From assembly GCF_001707885.1 (NCBI RefSeq), contig NZ_MASS01000020.1:1-64000 (forward strand): a stretch of 64,000 nucleotides of DNA. The letters are read 5' to 3'. The notes under the pieces were generated by a model, which saw nothing but the letters and a program-made list of their open reading frames with translations, ran no database searches and was not told the origin of the DNA. This document shows positions 1-7,351 of this stretch, one piece after another. The DNA is from Desulfosporosinus cupriresistens (GTDB taxonomy: Bacteria; Bacillota; Desulfitobacteriia; Desulfitobacteriales; Desulfitobacteriaceae). Position numbers and translations under genes: made by a program. The number at the start of each line of letters is the position of its first letter. Position 1 is the stretch's first letter.

Positions 1-285
1 GCTTCCACTGAGTTCACAGTGGACTCCCATGTCTTCTCGTTCGGATTCATAGACTTTCATTTGTCCGTGCATATACATGCGGTCATAGCCCATGGCTTTT
101 GTTTCGATGGGGACCCATTCTTTGCCGGGGATATTTAAGACTTCGAAGATTTTGGAGCCGTGGGGTAGTGTGAAGGCGAACCAGTCGATGAGTATGCGCT
201 GACCCGTAGATTGTGCCCCCGTGTTACTTGCCGGGGGCACTAGCTCTTGGGTTGGATTTAGTTCGAAGGAGATTTGCTTTTGCAT
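1..285 (-). CDS. Replication initiation protein, N-terminal part (element 1)
   Basis: The first 95 codons of a rolling-circle replication initiator are visible; the rest lies beyond the left edge. The start is an ATG giving MQKQISFELN. The encoded protein matches the N-terminus of the complete Rep at 12444-13571 through the segments ILIDWFAFT, PIETKA and HGQMKVY. A GC-rich hairpin at 213-240 inside the coding region is identical to the one in element 2. The family is inferred from the full-length copy. The small zinc-ribbon gene upstream is separated by 38 bases, so the two are probably co-transcribed. Confidence 0.8.
   Translation of the reverse strand, partial: MQKQISFELNPTQELVPPASNTGAQSTGQRILIDWFAFTLPHGSKIFEVLNIPGKEWVPIETKAMGYDRMYMHGQMKVYESEREDMGVHCELSGS
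213..240. other. Perfect GC-rich hairpin inside rep, candidate replication origin (element 1)
   Basis: A 9-bp perfect stem GTGCCCCCG/CGGGGGCAC encloses a 10-base loop. It sits within the rep codons for residues about 16-24. The same 28 bases, plus flanking bases, are identical in element 2 (13499-13526), while neighbouring codons differ at silent positions. In pT181-type plasmids with Rep_trans initiators the double-strand origin is a hairpin inside the rep gene. Function as an origin is inferred from that precedent. Confidence 0.5.
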
Positions 286-323
286 TTATATCGCTCCTTT
301 AATTCCCCTATTTGCGCACGATT

Positions 324-407
324 TTAACAGGTATAGCCACAGCCAGGACAAAGAAACTCTCCTAAAAATAGAAGCAATTTATGTTTTCCACAGTTTGGAC
401 ACTTCAT
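324..407 (-). CDS. 27-residue zinc-ribbon microprotein (element 1)
   Basis: This tiny gene encodes 27 residues beginning MKCPNCGKH and ending CPGCGYTC. The two CPxCG knuckles, separated by about 14 residues, form a typical rubredoxin-like zinc ribbon, and a last Cys ends the chain. Its ATG overlaps the stop codon of the upstream zinc-ribbon gene as ATGA, which suggests translational coupling. A homologue with the same length and the same ATGA overlap is found in element 2 (13797-13880). That conservation is the main evidence that the gene is real. Its function is unknown; a role in replication or transcription control is only a guess. Confidence 0.65.
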   Translation of the reverse strand: MKCPNCGKHKLLLFLGEFLCPGCGYTC

Positions 408-619
408 TTGAAACACCTCTCTCTTAGCTTTTTTGGTCTTATCCAAGCTGGATTCAATACAAACGATTCGAGATGAGCGCCACATTTTTCACACTTCAAT
501 GTTGCCCTATCTTCCTTTTCCATTTCTGAGTAGTATTTGTGATAATGCTCCACTGTTTTAATTTTCTCTGATTCCATGACACAAATCGACATTTTACATT
601 CAGGGCAATATCCTCTCAA
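404..619 (-). CDS. Small zinc-ribbon protein (element 1)
   Basis: The 71-residue product contains CPECKMSIC near the N-terminus and LKCEKCGAHLESF near residue 45, two CxxC pairs likely to bind one zinc ion. It is clearly homologous to the 77-residue protein at 13877-14110. In element 2 the start is an ATG, but here the equivalent codon is ATC, so translation probably begins at an in-frame TTG a few codons later. The gene is followed by a coupled 27-residue zinc ribbon and then rep. The function is unknown; its position before rep suggests replication or regulation. Confidence 0.6.
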   Translation of the reverse strand: MRGYCPECKMSICVMESEKIKTVEHYHKYYSEMEKEDRATLKCEKCGAHLESFVLNPAWIRPKKLRERCFK

Positions 620-799
620 TTTCCATAGCGTTGCGATGGTAAATTACCTCTCTTTCTGTGGCTAATTATCCGGTTAGCTATAGTTTGGGTTTTGGTTACG
701 TTTATTTGGGTGAGTATGCGAAAACCCTTCCGGACTCGCTATTCGCTCGGTCCTTCGGACTAAATCCTCTAGGCTTTACCCCTGGGTCTTTTGAATGTG

Positions 800-1083
800 T
801 GTTTCGGTCTTAGGGGTGTATGCGGGGGTGTTCCGGTCTTAGGCCTGCATGTGGGTGTGTATCGGTCTTGGGGCTGCATGTGGGTGTGTTCCGGTCTTAG
901 GCCTGCATGTGGGTGTGTTCCGGTCTTAGGCCTGCATGTGGGCGTGTTCCGGTCTTAGGCCTGCATGTGGGTGTGTTCCGGTCTTAGGCCTGCATGTGGG
1001 CGTGTTCCGGTCTTAGGCCTGCATGTGGGCGTGTTCCGGTCTTAGGCCTGCATGTGGGCGTGTTCCGGTCTTAGGCCTGCATG
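800..1083. repeat. Tandem 29-bp repeat array (element 1)
   Basis: About ten units occur with a strict 29-base period; the segment CGGTCTTAGG or a one-base variant starts at 805, 834, 863, 892, 921, 950, 979, 1008, 1037 and 1066. There are no spacers, so this is not a CRISPR array. Apparent plus-strand reading frames here arise from the period and lack ribosome sites. Element 2 has an array with the same period but a different sequence at the same place. A role in replication, packaging or protein binding is possible. Confidence 0.9.
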
Positions 1084-1093
1084 CTGCTCTTTG

Positions 1094-1284
1094 CTCAAGA
1101 GGGACGCTGTCCCCCTTAATAATCCCCCTGCACTCGCCGTGTGGCAGGGAAAGTCTCTCTTTGCTTTGGGGTTGTCTCTGCTGGTCTTCGAGACTTCCCC
1201 GTCTCTAAGTATTTTGGCGAGATCAGCTTGTCAAGGCATAAAAAACGAATGATGAATGAATGTGTTTTATACTTGACAAGCCCG
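1094..1284. other. Conserved intergenic block with long inverted repeat (element 1)
   Basis: This non-coding block is highly similar to 14595-14785 in element 2, although the adjacent repeat arrays differ. It starts with a GGGAC/GTCCC hairpin near 1104. It ends with a long inverted repeat (1226-1281) whose arms are GCTTGTCAAG and CTTGACAAGC, extended by AT-rich pairing. Filamentous phages keep complementary-strand origins and packaging hairpins in such intergenic regions. The precise role is not shown by the sequence. Confidence 0.6.
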
Positions 1285-1373
1285 TTAGTTCACGGATTAT
1301 GTCGAATTTCCAGATATAATGTTATGCTTTCTTATATCCCGTAGATACACCTCTTTCAACTCAAAAAGATTAC

Positions 1374-1598
1374 CTACGCTTTTAGGGCTCGAAAATCACT
1401 ATTTTCGACTGATAGCATTGACCCGCTAATGAGACATTCAATCCATTTCCCGTCTTTATATTGCAATACTCGAAATGGATGTCTGTTAAGTTCTTCAAAG
1501 GCCATTTTTATTGATTGTTCTAGGGTTCTTACTAGGCTATAGTTCAGCCATACGTTCTCCACTAATACTTGCAAGCAATAGTCTCTTAAGTAATTCAT
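1374..1598 (-). CDS. Conserved small protein of unknown function (element 1)
   Basis: This 74-residue protein starts MNYLRDYCLQVLVENVW and ends with GSMLSVENSDFRALKA. It is about 60 percent identical by eye to the 74-residue product at 14806-15030, and the two have the same length and the same position beside the conserved inverted repeat. No membrane segment, cysteine motif or DNA-binding helix pair is obvious. I do not recognise the family. Conservation between otherwise diverged elements suggests a core function, possibly in replication control. Confidence 0.65.
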   Translation of the reverse strand: MNYLRDYCLQVLVENVWLNYSLVRTLEQSIKMAFEELNRHPFRVLQYKDGKWIECLISGSMLSVENSDFRALKA

Positions 1599-1639
1599 TG
1601 TCTTTCACTCCTTCTTCTTGTTTAATGAAGACGGGAAAA

Positions 1640-1671
1640 GCTTCTTGGATAACGTTTTGGCTCCAAGAAGC
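1640..1671 (-). terminator. Rho-independent terminator candidate
   Basis: A 10-bp perfect stem GCTTCTTGGA/TCCAAGAAGC with a 12-base loop is followed on the minus strand by TTTT. It lies just after the stop codon of the small HTH gene and before the 74-residue gene, so it could end or attenuate the early minus-strand transcript. Confidence 0.6.
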
Positions 1672-1679
1672 AAATCCAA

Positions 1680-1925
1680 TTATTTACCGAGTGCTTTTAA
1701 TGCTTTGGGGTTTCTATGGGCTTCAGCTTGTCTCTCCATCCATTCTTTGACTTGCTGCTTGGGGAAGACGTATCGATTGCCGAAGGGTACTTTGGGGAAG
1801 TCGATTCGCTGGGACAATGCATAGGCTCGGTTATGGCCTATGCGTAAGTATTGACAAAGTTCTTTATGGGTGAGGAAGTCTGGCAGTGATTCATAGGAAG
1901 GAGCATGAGAGATTATACAGCTCAT
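1680..1925 (-). CDS. Excisionase-like helix-turn-helix protein
   Basis: The 81-residue protein contains a winged-helix pattern of the MerR/excisionase (HTH_17) type: FLTHKELCQYLRIGHNRAYALSQ, then a wing-like FGNRYVFPKQQVKEWM. Such proteins bind DNA and often act as recombination directionality factors or small regulators. Element 2 has no counterpart here; its place is taken by coiled-coil and unknown genes. An excision factor for the serine recombinase is plausible but unproven, and RDFs for serine integrases are very diverse. Confidence 0.65.
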   Translation of the reverse strand: MSCIISHAPSYESLPDFLTHKELCQYLRIGHNRAYALSQRIDFPKVPFGNRYVFPKQQVKEWMERQAEAHRNPKALKALGK

Positions 1926-1944
1926 AAAGATTTAACCTCCTTCA

Positions 1945-2268
1945 TTAAATCTCAGATAACTCAGGCAGCAATTCTTTAAATATACGAAAATCATTTGCGT
2001 GCAGCCTTGAGACATGTATTGAGCCTAGGTCCTCCTTTGCATCACTAAGATAGTCGATCCAATCAACATTCATAAGAAACGATAACCGCTGATCATTGTC
2101 TCTGATACATAAATACAAATAATGAAGGGCGCTTGACGATTTTCCCGACAATGTGCGAATATTATGATCCAATATTTCTAATACCCCTGAATAAAATTGA
2201 AGATCTTCTTCTATCACCTGTACAACCTTTTTCGGCAATTCCACTCCTGTCAGAGCCGATAAATCCAT
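1945..2268 (-). CDS. Unknown phage protein
   Basis: The reading frame encodes about 107 residues from an ATG with a GGTGGGG ribosome site six bases upstream. An in-frame GTG four codons earlier is possible. The sequence (MDLSALTGVELPKKVV and onward) looks helical and soluble, with no recognised motif. It follows the 45-residue TTG-start gene by 24 bases and precedes the HTH gene by 19 bases, so it is part of the early minus-strand operon. No homologue is visible in element 2. Function is unknown. Confidence 0.55.
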   Translation of the reverse strand: MDLSALTGVELPKKVVQVIEEDLQFYSGVLEILDHNIRTLSGKSSSALHYLYLCIRDNDQRLSFLMNVDWIDYLSDAKEDLGSIHVSRLHANDFRIFKELLPELSEI

Positions 2269-2292
2269 TTTCTGCCCCACCTTTCACTTGCA

Positions 2293-2430
2293 CTACTTGC
2301 TTTCTGCCTTTTCCTTAAGTAACTGATTAAGTACAATTTCTGCAATTACACGTTTAGCTCTTTCCGGATCTGGATGTGGCACAAGCTTAATCGTAACTTT
2401 GAGTGTTATCTCTCGCGGTTTACGTGGCAA
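2293..2430 (-). CDS. 45-residue basic microprotein, TTG start (element 1)
   Basis: Hand translation gives 45 residues starting MPRKPREITLKVTIKLV, followed by PHPDPERAKRVIAEI. A strong AGGAGGGG ribosome site precedes a TTG start. A homologue at 16782-16934 has the same TTG start, the same ribosome site, the MPRKPRE beginning and the PHPDPERA motif. The conservation in both elements, just downstream of the minus-strand XRE gene, is good evidence that it is translated. The short basic start, beta-strand and helix pattern could be a small DNA-binding fold, but the function is unknown. Confidence 0.7.
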   Translation of the reverse strand: MPRKPREITLKVTIKLVPHPDPERAKRVIAEIVLNQLLKEKAESK

Positions 2431-2468
2431 TCTCTTCCCCTCCTATCGTTGCTACACTGGACACTTAT

Positions 2469-2726
2469 CTAATCACTAGAAACATGACGGACTTGTTGCT
2501 GAATGTTGCTAACTTGTATTTCCGTCATTTTTAACGAATTTAAATCAAGGTCTAAACAAGTTGCGAGTCTTGAAAGAGTTTCAACGCTAGGCATATACCT
2601 CCCATTCTCAATATCAGATACATAATTTCTTGATAAATTTGCAATTAAAGATACTTGATTCTGACGTAAGCCCTTTTCTTTACGCTTTTGCTTAATGAAT
2701 TCCCCTAGAGCTTTTTTGTCTAACAT
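2469..2726 (-). CDS. XRE-family regulator, minus strand (element 1)
   Basis: An 85-residue helix-turn-helix protein (from MLDKKALGEFI) carries the XRE pattern IKQKRKEKGLRQNQVSLIANLSRNYVSDIENG followed by PSVETLSRLATCL. The ATG has a GGAGG site eight bases upstream; a TTG five codons earlier is less likely. It is divergent from the plus-strand XRE gene at 2963. The two face each other across a region with repeated operator-like motifs, as in a Cro/repressor switch. This gene heads the early operon, so a Cro-like role is inferred. Confidence 0.85.
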   Translation of the reverse strand: MLDKKALGEFIKQKRKEKGLRQNQVSLIANLSRNYVSDIENGRYMPSVETLSRLATCLDLDLNSLKMTEIQVSNIQQQVRHVSSD

Positions 2727-2836
2727 TTTCGTTACCTCCAACCTCTTCGATATAATAATTGTACGGTATTCACGACATTTTGTAAAACTCTATATTCTCA
2801 CAAATAGCAGTAAATTTAAAGAGCACAGCCAAAATA

Positions 2837-2903
2837 CTTGTATTCGCGTCAATATGCTTAGAAACGCTTGTATTTACGTCTTTTTAACACTTGTATGTCC
2901 GAC
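2837..2903. promoter_or_regulatory. Three direct operator-like repeats in the divergent promoter (element 1)
   Basis: Three copies of CTTGTATnyrCGTC-like sequence start at 2837, 2867 and 2890. They lie between the two divergent XRE genes. Downstream, before the plus-strand XRE start, are a TATAAT box near 2912 and a GTCGGCATTGCCGAC inverted repeat near 2932. They are likely binding sites for one or both XRE proteins. They do not resemble the GCAAC-N5-GTTGC operators of element 2. Confidence 0.55.
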
Positions 2904-2962
2904 TTTTATTACTTATAATAAGAATCAAATGTCGGCATTGCCGACCAAAGGAGAGATATCTC

Positions 2963-3364
2963 ATGACATTAGGTGAAAATATTAAGTTTTATCGGAAACA
3001 AAAAAAGTTGACACAAAATGAGTTGGCTAATCTATCGAATATGTCACGTTCTTATCTAGCCGATATTGAACGTGATAGATATAATCCTAGTGTTGAAACA
3101 CTAAAAGCTATTGCGGACGCACTTCACATCAAACTCTCTTCGTTAATGGGAGAGGAAACAACTCCACCCTGGGCCACGGCAAAAGATAAGCGCGACTTCA
3201 AAAAAATGCTCGAAGAAGATGATGACTTAATGTTTGATGGTGTTCCCATCGAAAACGAAGACCGCCAGAGAATCAAAGACGTACTTACCGGACTATTTTG
3301 GGAAGCGAAACAGATGAACAAACGAAAAAAGAAAAATGACAGCACGAACGACACCAAGAAATAA
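2963..3364 (+). CDS. XRE-family repressor with ImmA-type target domain (element 1)
   Basis: From the ATG at 2963 (site GGAGAG), the protein has 133 residues. Residues 1-65 form an XRE DNA-binding domain (LGENIKFYRKQKKLTQNELANLSNMSRSYLADIER). The C-terminal part from WATAKDKRDFKKMLEEDDDL on is almost identical to the element 2 repressor, also at DNA level, whereas the N-terminal domains differ. It is followed by immA and int, the ImmR-ImmA arrangement known from ICEBs1 and phi105, in which the protease cleaves the repressor. It is therefore likely the lysogeny repressor. The longer frame from 2891 lacks a ribosome site. Confidence 0.85.
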   Translation: MTLGENIKFYRKQKKLTQNELANLSNMSRSYLADIERDRYNPSVETLKAIADALHIKLSSLMGEETTPPWATAKDKRDFKKMLEEDDDLMFDGVPIENEDRQRIKDVLTGLFWEAKQMNKRKKKNDSTNDTKK

Positions 3365-3383
3365 TCCCTGGTGTCGTTTTTTT
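3348..3383 (+). terminator. Intra-operon terminator between repressor and immA (element 1)
   Basis: The stem ACGACACCA/TGGTGTCGT encloses the repressor stop codon and is followed by seven T residues. It probably reduces transcription from the repressor gene into immA and int. Element 2 has the same arrangement at 17783-17815. Confidence 0.7.
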
Positions 3384-3405
3384 ATTAAAGGGGTGCTTAT
3401 TAATT

Positions 3406-3825
3406 ATGGACAAGCTTATACATACATTAATACGTAAGTATAATACCAATTGCCCCTTCACTATTGCTGAACACCTTAACATTCATATTCGTTTTGCTGA
3501 TCTTGGCGGCCACACCCGTGGTATTTATTATAGTAAACTCAGACGCCGATTTATTGTAATTAACTCTAGATTAAATTCACACTGGCAACGTTTCATATGC
3601 GCTCACGAATTAGCACACGACAGGCTTCACAGGGGTATAAATCGATTTTTCATCGATGAATATTCTTTTTTAAACACAGATAGGTATGAAAGACAGGCTA
3701 ACCAATTCGCTGTTCGATTACTTTTATCCACAACAAACATACAGGCTGGTGAAACTATTGAACAATTTTTTCTTCGAAATAGTGTTCCAACCGAAATGAC
3801 CAAGTATTTCTATAAAAGCTTCTGA
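3406..3825 (+). CDS. ImmA/IrrE-family metallopeptidase (element 1)
   Basis: The 139-residue protein carries the zinc protease motif HELAHDRLH (HExxH) at residues about 67-75, followed by a helix with YERQANQFAVRLL, the usual ImmA/IrrE layout. Known members cleave or inactivate the XRE repressor encoded next to them and so trigger induction. It follows the repressor gene after a terminator-like hairpin and precedes the recombinase gene by 29 bases. It is about 70 percent identical by eye to the element 2 copy in its first 110 residues; the C-terminal tails differ. Confidence 0.9.
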   Translation: MDKLIHTLIRKYNTNCPFTIAEHLNIHIRFADLGGHTRGIYYSKLRRRFIVINSRLNSHWQRFICAHELAHDRLHRGINRFFIDEYSFLNTDRYERQANQFAVRLLLSTTNIQAGETIEQFFLRNSVPTEMTKYFYKSF

Positions 3826-3854
3826 AAGAATGGATTTGAAAGGAGGAATCACTA

Positions 3855-5396
3855 ATGATTCGCGCAGCAGCATACCCGCGATATAGCTCAGACAACCAAC
3901 GCGAAGAGTCTATTTCTGCTCAACTAAGAGCGATTGAGGAATACTGTAAAAGAAAAAACTATGTTCTTGTAAAAATCTATCCTGACGAAGCCAAAAGCGC
4001 TACAACAGATAACAGGTCTAATTTTCAGCGCATGATCGAAGACAGCTCCCTAGGTATCTTTGATGTTGTGATAGTCCATAAATATGATCGTTTTGCGAGA
4101 AACCGTTATGATTCAGCTTATTAAAAACGTAAATTAAAGCTTAATGGCGTAAAAGTTGAAAGCGTTTTAGAGCAGTTAGATGATTCCCCTGAATCTATAA
4201 TCCTTGAATCAGTATTGGAAGGTATGGCAGAGTATTACAGCAAAAACCTTGCTCGTGAAGTCATGAAAGGAATGCACGAAAACGCCGAGCAGGGTATTCA
4301 TATCGGCGGCAGGCCCCCTTATGGTCTAAAAATTAACCCCGAAACTCAGATGTATGAAATTGACGAAAAAACTTATCAGGCAGTGCAAATTTATTTCGAA
4401 GGTATCAGAGATAATTTCTCCCTAAGCAGAATTGCAACAAAACTGAATAATCTGGGCTATCGAACCCAAGAGGGCAAGGAATTTACAAAGAATAGTTTCT
4501 TTGGATGGGCAAGAAATCGTAAATATATAGGAGATTATGTTTGGAATGTTGCTAGTTCAAAACATGCTGACGGACGAAGAAATAGCAGCAAGAAAAAACC
4601 TATTGAAGAACAAATTATAAAACAAGGTATCATTCCCAAGATTATAGAACCAGATTTGTTTTGGGAGGTTAGTTTAAAGATGGACTCAAGAAAACGCCAA
4701 CCTGGCAAAATGAAAGCCGATGTAAACTATTTACTTTCTGGCAAAGTGTTTTGCGGTCAATGCGGAGCCCCCTATAATGGTAATTCATACCGCAACTCAA
4801 AAAGTAAGAACAATACGTTACTAAGCTATTATAAATGCTCCAATAAATGCAAAAATTCTAGCGTCAGAAAGGAAAATTTAGAGCAAGTAGTCACGGAGCA
4901 ACTTATTTCTCAATGTTTTTCTCCCAAGGCAATGGATGATATCGTAATATCAGTAAAGGAATTATACCTTTCACGTAAAAAGGAATATGAATCAGATGTG
5001 GAGCCTATACAAAAAGAGATTAAAGAAATTGAGACTTCTGTAGAAAATTGGATTCAAGCCTTAGGGAAAGGTATAAAAGGCCTGGAGGATAAAATCATTG
5101 AAGCTCAAAACAAAAATGAATTCCTACAAGGGGAGCTTTTACGTATTGAGGCTATAAAGAAGCATAATGAACTTAATAGTGAAGACATCTATTCCATCTT
5201 AAGACAAAAAAAGAACTCTCTCTTTTCCGTCGACGTAGCGGAAAAGAAGAGAGTCCTTCAGGAATATGTCAATCGAATTAAAATCAACCCATCCGATAAT
5301 ATTAACACTCTTGATGCTGAAATAACCTACAGGGTTTTTAATGGTGGAGGCGACCTGACACTGCTGAAGCACCTAACATTCCTGTACATCAGATAA
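3855..5396 (+). pseudogene. Large serine recombinase interrupted by an ochre codon (element 1)
   Basis: A full-length frame of 513 codons starts at an ATG with AAAGGAGGAATC. It encodes the resolvase catalytic start (RYSSDNQREESISAQL), the recombinase domain, a zinc ribbon with CGQCG and a later C-x3-C pair, a coiled coil and a short tail. Codon 90 (4122-4124) is TAA where element 2 has TAC (Tyr), cutting the gene into an 89-codon piece and a 393-residue piece that begins at 4215 in the same frame. The N-terminal piece has the nucleophile but no DNA-binding part. It is either a recent pseudogene, a suppressed stop or a sequencing error. The 3' end reads through the att core at 5340 into element 2. 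Confidence 0.85.
5340..5353. other. att core at the junction of elements 1 and 2
   Basis: The 14 bases AATGGTGGAGGCGA are identical to 19741-19754, where they form the 3' terminus of ssrA. They lie in both recombinase genes at the codons for NGGG. This copy marks the right end of element 1 and the left end of element 2. Confidence 0.8.
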
Positions 5397-5479
5397 TAGA
5401 CTATAAATCAGTGAAGGCGACCTCTTACCCTATTCATAAACCTGCATTATAAAGCTTAATTTAACTAAAAATGACCACG

Positions 5480-6607
5480 TCATACCTGAGAAACGTATTC
5501 ATCAGATTCATAACTAATATTTTTCACTTGAACTAATTTCACTTCTCGAATTCTAACATTCTCATCAGTAAAAAATATAATATTATTCCCATTACCTAAA
5601 GAACTTTTGAATTTAATTCCCTCAAATCCTACAACTTTTATTAGTTCACAAATATACTGTGTTGGAATATAATCTATCGCAGAAATATTAGGATTTACAG
5701 GCTTTGATAGATCATTAGCAAATGCGTTAAGAATGCTAATTACTTCAATTTCTTTTCTTAACGATGAAAACATAGTGAAGAAAGGAGAGATTATTTCGAA
5801 TTTATTGGTTAGATCAAATATTTCTAGATCCTTTGTTATAGCTATCTTTGCTACAGAGTTAATTGAACCTTTCCATGCCCTAATTTCAGAAAGTACTGTT
5901 GAAATGTCATCAGAAGTGTATAAGTAATTAATCCCTGGAGGATTAGCTCTCCCACCATTTGATATTATCCTATTATTAGGTATTCCCATTTTTTTCGGAG
6001 GAAAAGGTTTAATTACACCTTTTACTTTATCTATTATATATCCATCTCGTGCCCGATAAAGAATCATTCCCTTTTTAATCTGATTATGTGCATAACCAAA
6101 TAATTCCTTATCAAATACTTGATTAGGATCAAAACCGTTTTCGTCAATGTCATTATAATTAAACCTACATTTATGTTTTATGTTGTTACAAAAAATCTCC
6201 CAATCTTTATTTGTAAAGTATCCATAATACCTGTCACTTTCTCTATACCATACAGAAGCTAACGCTTCACTTGAAAAATCAAATATTTCCGGAGAAATGT
6301 TATAAATAACTTTTGCAATATTCTTATTATCCAATAATTCCCCATTAAAAATATTCCAATCTTCCTGCATTAATGAAACAAGACTTTCGGGTTGTGGAAT
6401 TTTATTCTTTACACGATAGTGTTCTTCAAATACATTATCGCATTTTGTATATAAATCAAATACACCTTCAAATAGTACTTTAAGATTTTCTTCTGTCAAA
6501 CATTTAACATTATCACTTTCACAATAACAACACTTATCAACCACACCTCTTCTTTTAATATAACTTATTAGATCTTTATCATTAAAACAATTGACACAAC
6601 AACCCAA
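5480..6607 (-). CDS. RES-domain protein with N-terminal Cys-rich region
   Basis: The 375-residue protein has a TTG start behind an AAAGGAGG site. Residues 1-35 contain CCVNC and CCYC clusters that may bind zinc. The C-terminal part from about residue 185 is a RES domain: LYRARDG, GRANPPGINYLYTSDD, TVLSEIRAW and DYIPTQYICELIKVVGFEGI. RES enzymes such as MbcT degrade NAD+ and act as toxins; larger RES proteins with an N-terminal HEPN/RES domain are also known. It stands alone, is AT-rich compared with the phage genes, and lies next to the element end, so it is probably cargo with a defence or superinfection role. No antitoxin gene is evident nearby. Confidence 0.75.
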   Translation of the reverse strand: MGCCVNCFNDKDLISYIKRRGVVDKCCYCESDNVKCLTEENLKVLFEGVFDLYTKCDNVFEEHYRVKNKIPQPESLVSLMQEDWNIFNGELLDNKNIAKVIYNISPEIFDFSSEALASVWYRESDRYYGYFTNKDWEIFCNNIKHKCRFNYNDIDENGFDPNQVFDKELFGYAHNQIKKGMILYRARDGYIIDKVKGVIKPFPPKKMGIPNNRIISNGGRANPPGINYLYTSDDISTVLSEIRAWKGSINSVAKIAITKDLEIFDLTNKFEIISPFFTMFSSLRKEIEVISILNAFANDLSKPVNPNISAIDYIPTQYICELIKVVGFEGIKFKSSLGNGNNIIFFTDENVRIREVKLVQVKNISYESDEYVSQV

Positions 6608-6770
6608 TTTTATCCTCCTTTCAGACCCAAAGTACTTTTTTATTTATTCATGATATTATTAAATTGCGTTTATCAATTTATGTATATTAAGTAGATACTA
6701 AAGTTATATCTTCCTATTTAGAAAATAACGGGTTATCTTCTAAATAATTGTACAATACTATTATAGTTAA

Positions 6771-6824
6771 GACTATGTGCCTGTGGCGGGGACCCCCGAG
6801 TACCCCACTCACTGGCACATAGTC
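6771..6824. terminator. Strong hairpin copy after the zot remnant
   Basis: The arms GACTATGTGCC and GGCACATAGTC pair perfectly around a GC-rich centre. The same element, slightly altered, follows the intact zot gene at 8740-8795. It is probably the old terminator or packaging hairpin that belonged with the zot 3' end remnant. Confidence 0.65.
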
Positions 6825-6837
6825 TATTTTCTATTTG

Positions 6838-7185
6838 TTAATCATTCACTCCAGATTTGTCGAATATAGCTGTGACGGATACTTGCATATTTGAAGGTAC
6901 TGGCGCACGAATATTTGTAATTTTATCAAGTAATATTTGACTAAGCTTTAACCCGATAAACATGGCATAGGTGTCATAGCGATTGGCAATTAGTTTACGA
7001 TACAAGATAAACTCAGCGCCAACTTTTTTCTTGACGACATACCATTTCTCGACGCAAACAAACAGGGTAAAGGGCAAGATACGGAAAGGCCCAAAACGGT
7101 TTAATTTCCTTTGAATCATTTCATACTCGGCAAAACTTTGTTGAATGGAATTGGGAGAAGGGCCGCCAAAACTCTTTACTCCCAT
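6838..7185 (-). pseudogene. Remnant of a zot 3' end
   Basis: About 97 C-terminal residues (from FAEYEMIQRKLNRFGPF to IFDKSG) match the end of the intact Zot protein at 8801-9511 at roughly 80 percent. The ATPase part with Walker motifs is missing, and the first 17 residues are unrelated. The divergence shows that this is a piece of a related phage rather than a recent copy. It and its hairpin lie between the RES and HEPN genes, suggesting that the cargo was acquired by recombination in the zot 3' region. Confidence 0.8.
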
Positions 7186-7209
7186 GCCTACTAAATGATG
7201 AAGCCTGAA

Positions 7210-7242
7210 GGCATCTCCTTGTATTCTTTTACAAGAGATGGC
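7210..7242 (+). terminator. Hairpin with T-rich tail
   Basis: The arms GGCATCTCCTTGT and ACAAGAGATGGC pair around an eight-base loop and are followed on the plus strand by TTTCTGTTTTTAT. No plus-strand gene precedes it, so it may be a relic or act on antisense transcripts. Confidence 0.4.
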
Positions 7243-7351
7243 TTTCTGTTTTTATCGTCATTTTTCCTGCCTTATCACGCCTTTTGATTAACGCCGAAGC
7301 TATTTTGTTTTGTGTCATCACAAAACCTTACATTTGAACAATTTGAAAACG

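Larger units (their letters stand above)
1..5353. mobile_element. Prophage element 1, inovirus-like, right part only
   Basis: This is the right-hand part of a filamentous-phage-like element whose left part is outside the window. It holds, in the same order as element 2, a Rep initiator gene (cut by the window edge), small zinc-ribbon genes, a 29-bp tandem repeat array, a conserved inverted repeat, small early genes, two divergent XRE regulators, an ImmA protease and a serine recombinase. The right boundary is the att core at 5340-5353. The structural genes are not visible, so its identity as an inovirus is inferred from synteny with element 2. Its recombinase is broken by a stop codon, so it may not be able to excise by itself. 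Confidence 0.8.

Noticed and set aside
800..1083. Possible CRISPR array
   Set aside because: The 29-base units follow each other directly with no unique spacers, and no cas genes are near. The same holds for 14270-14553.
1023..1344. Plus-strand open frames over the repeat array
   Set aside because: They arise from the 29-base period, lack ribosome sites, and are not conserved in element 2, where the repeat differs.
2891..2962. N-terminal extension of the element 1 repressor
   Set aside because: The frame is open from 2891, but this part overlaps the promoter and operators, and the ATG at 2963 has the ribosome site.
6838..7185. Independent 115-residue gene
   Set aside because: It is the C-terminal piece of Zot without ATPase motifs, its first residues are unrelated, and no good ribosome site is present.
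7240..7325. 29-residue frame (MTQNKIASALIKRRDKAGKM and on) after the HEPN gene
   Set aside because: The ribosome site is poor, there is no homologue in the window, and it overlaps a hairpin; it is too weak to list.
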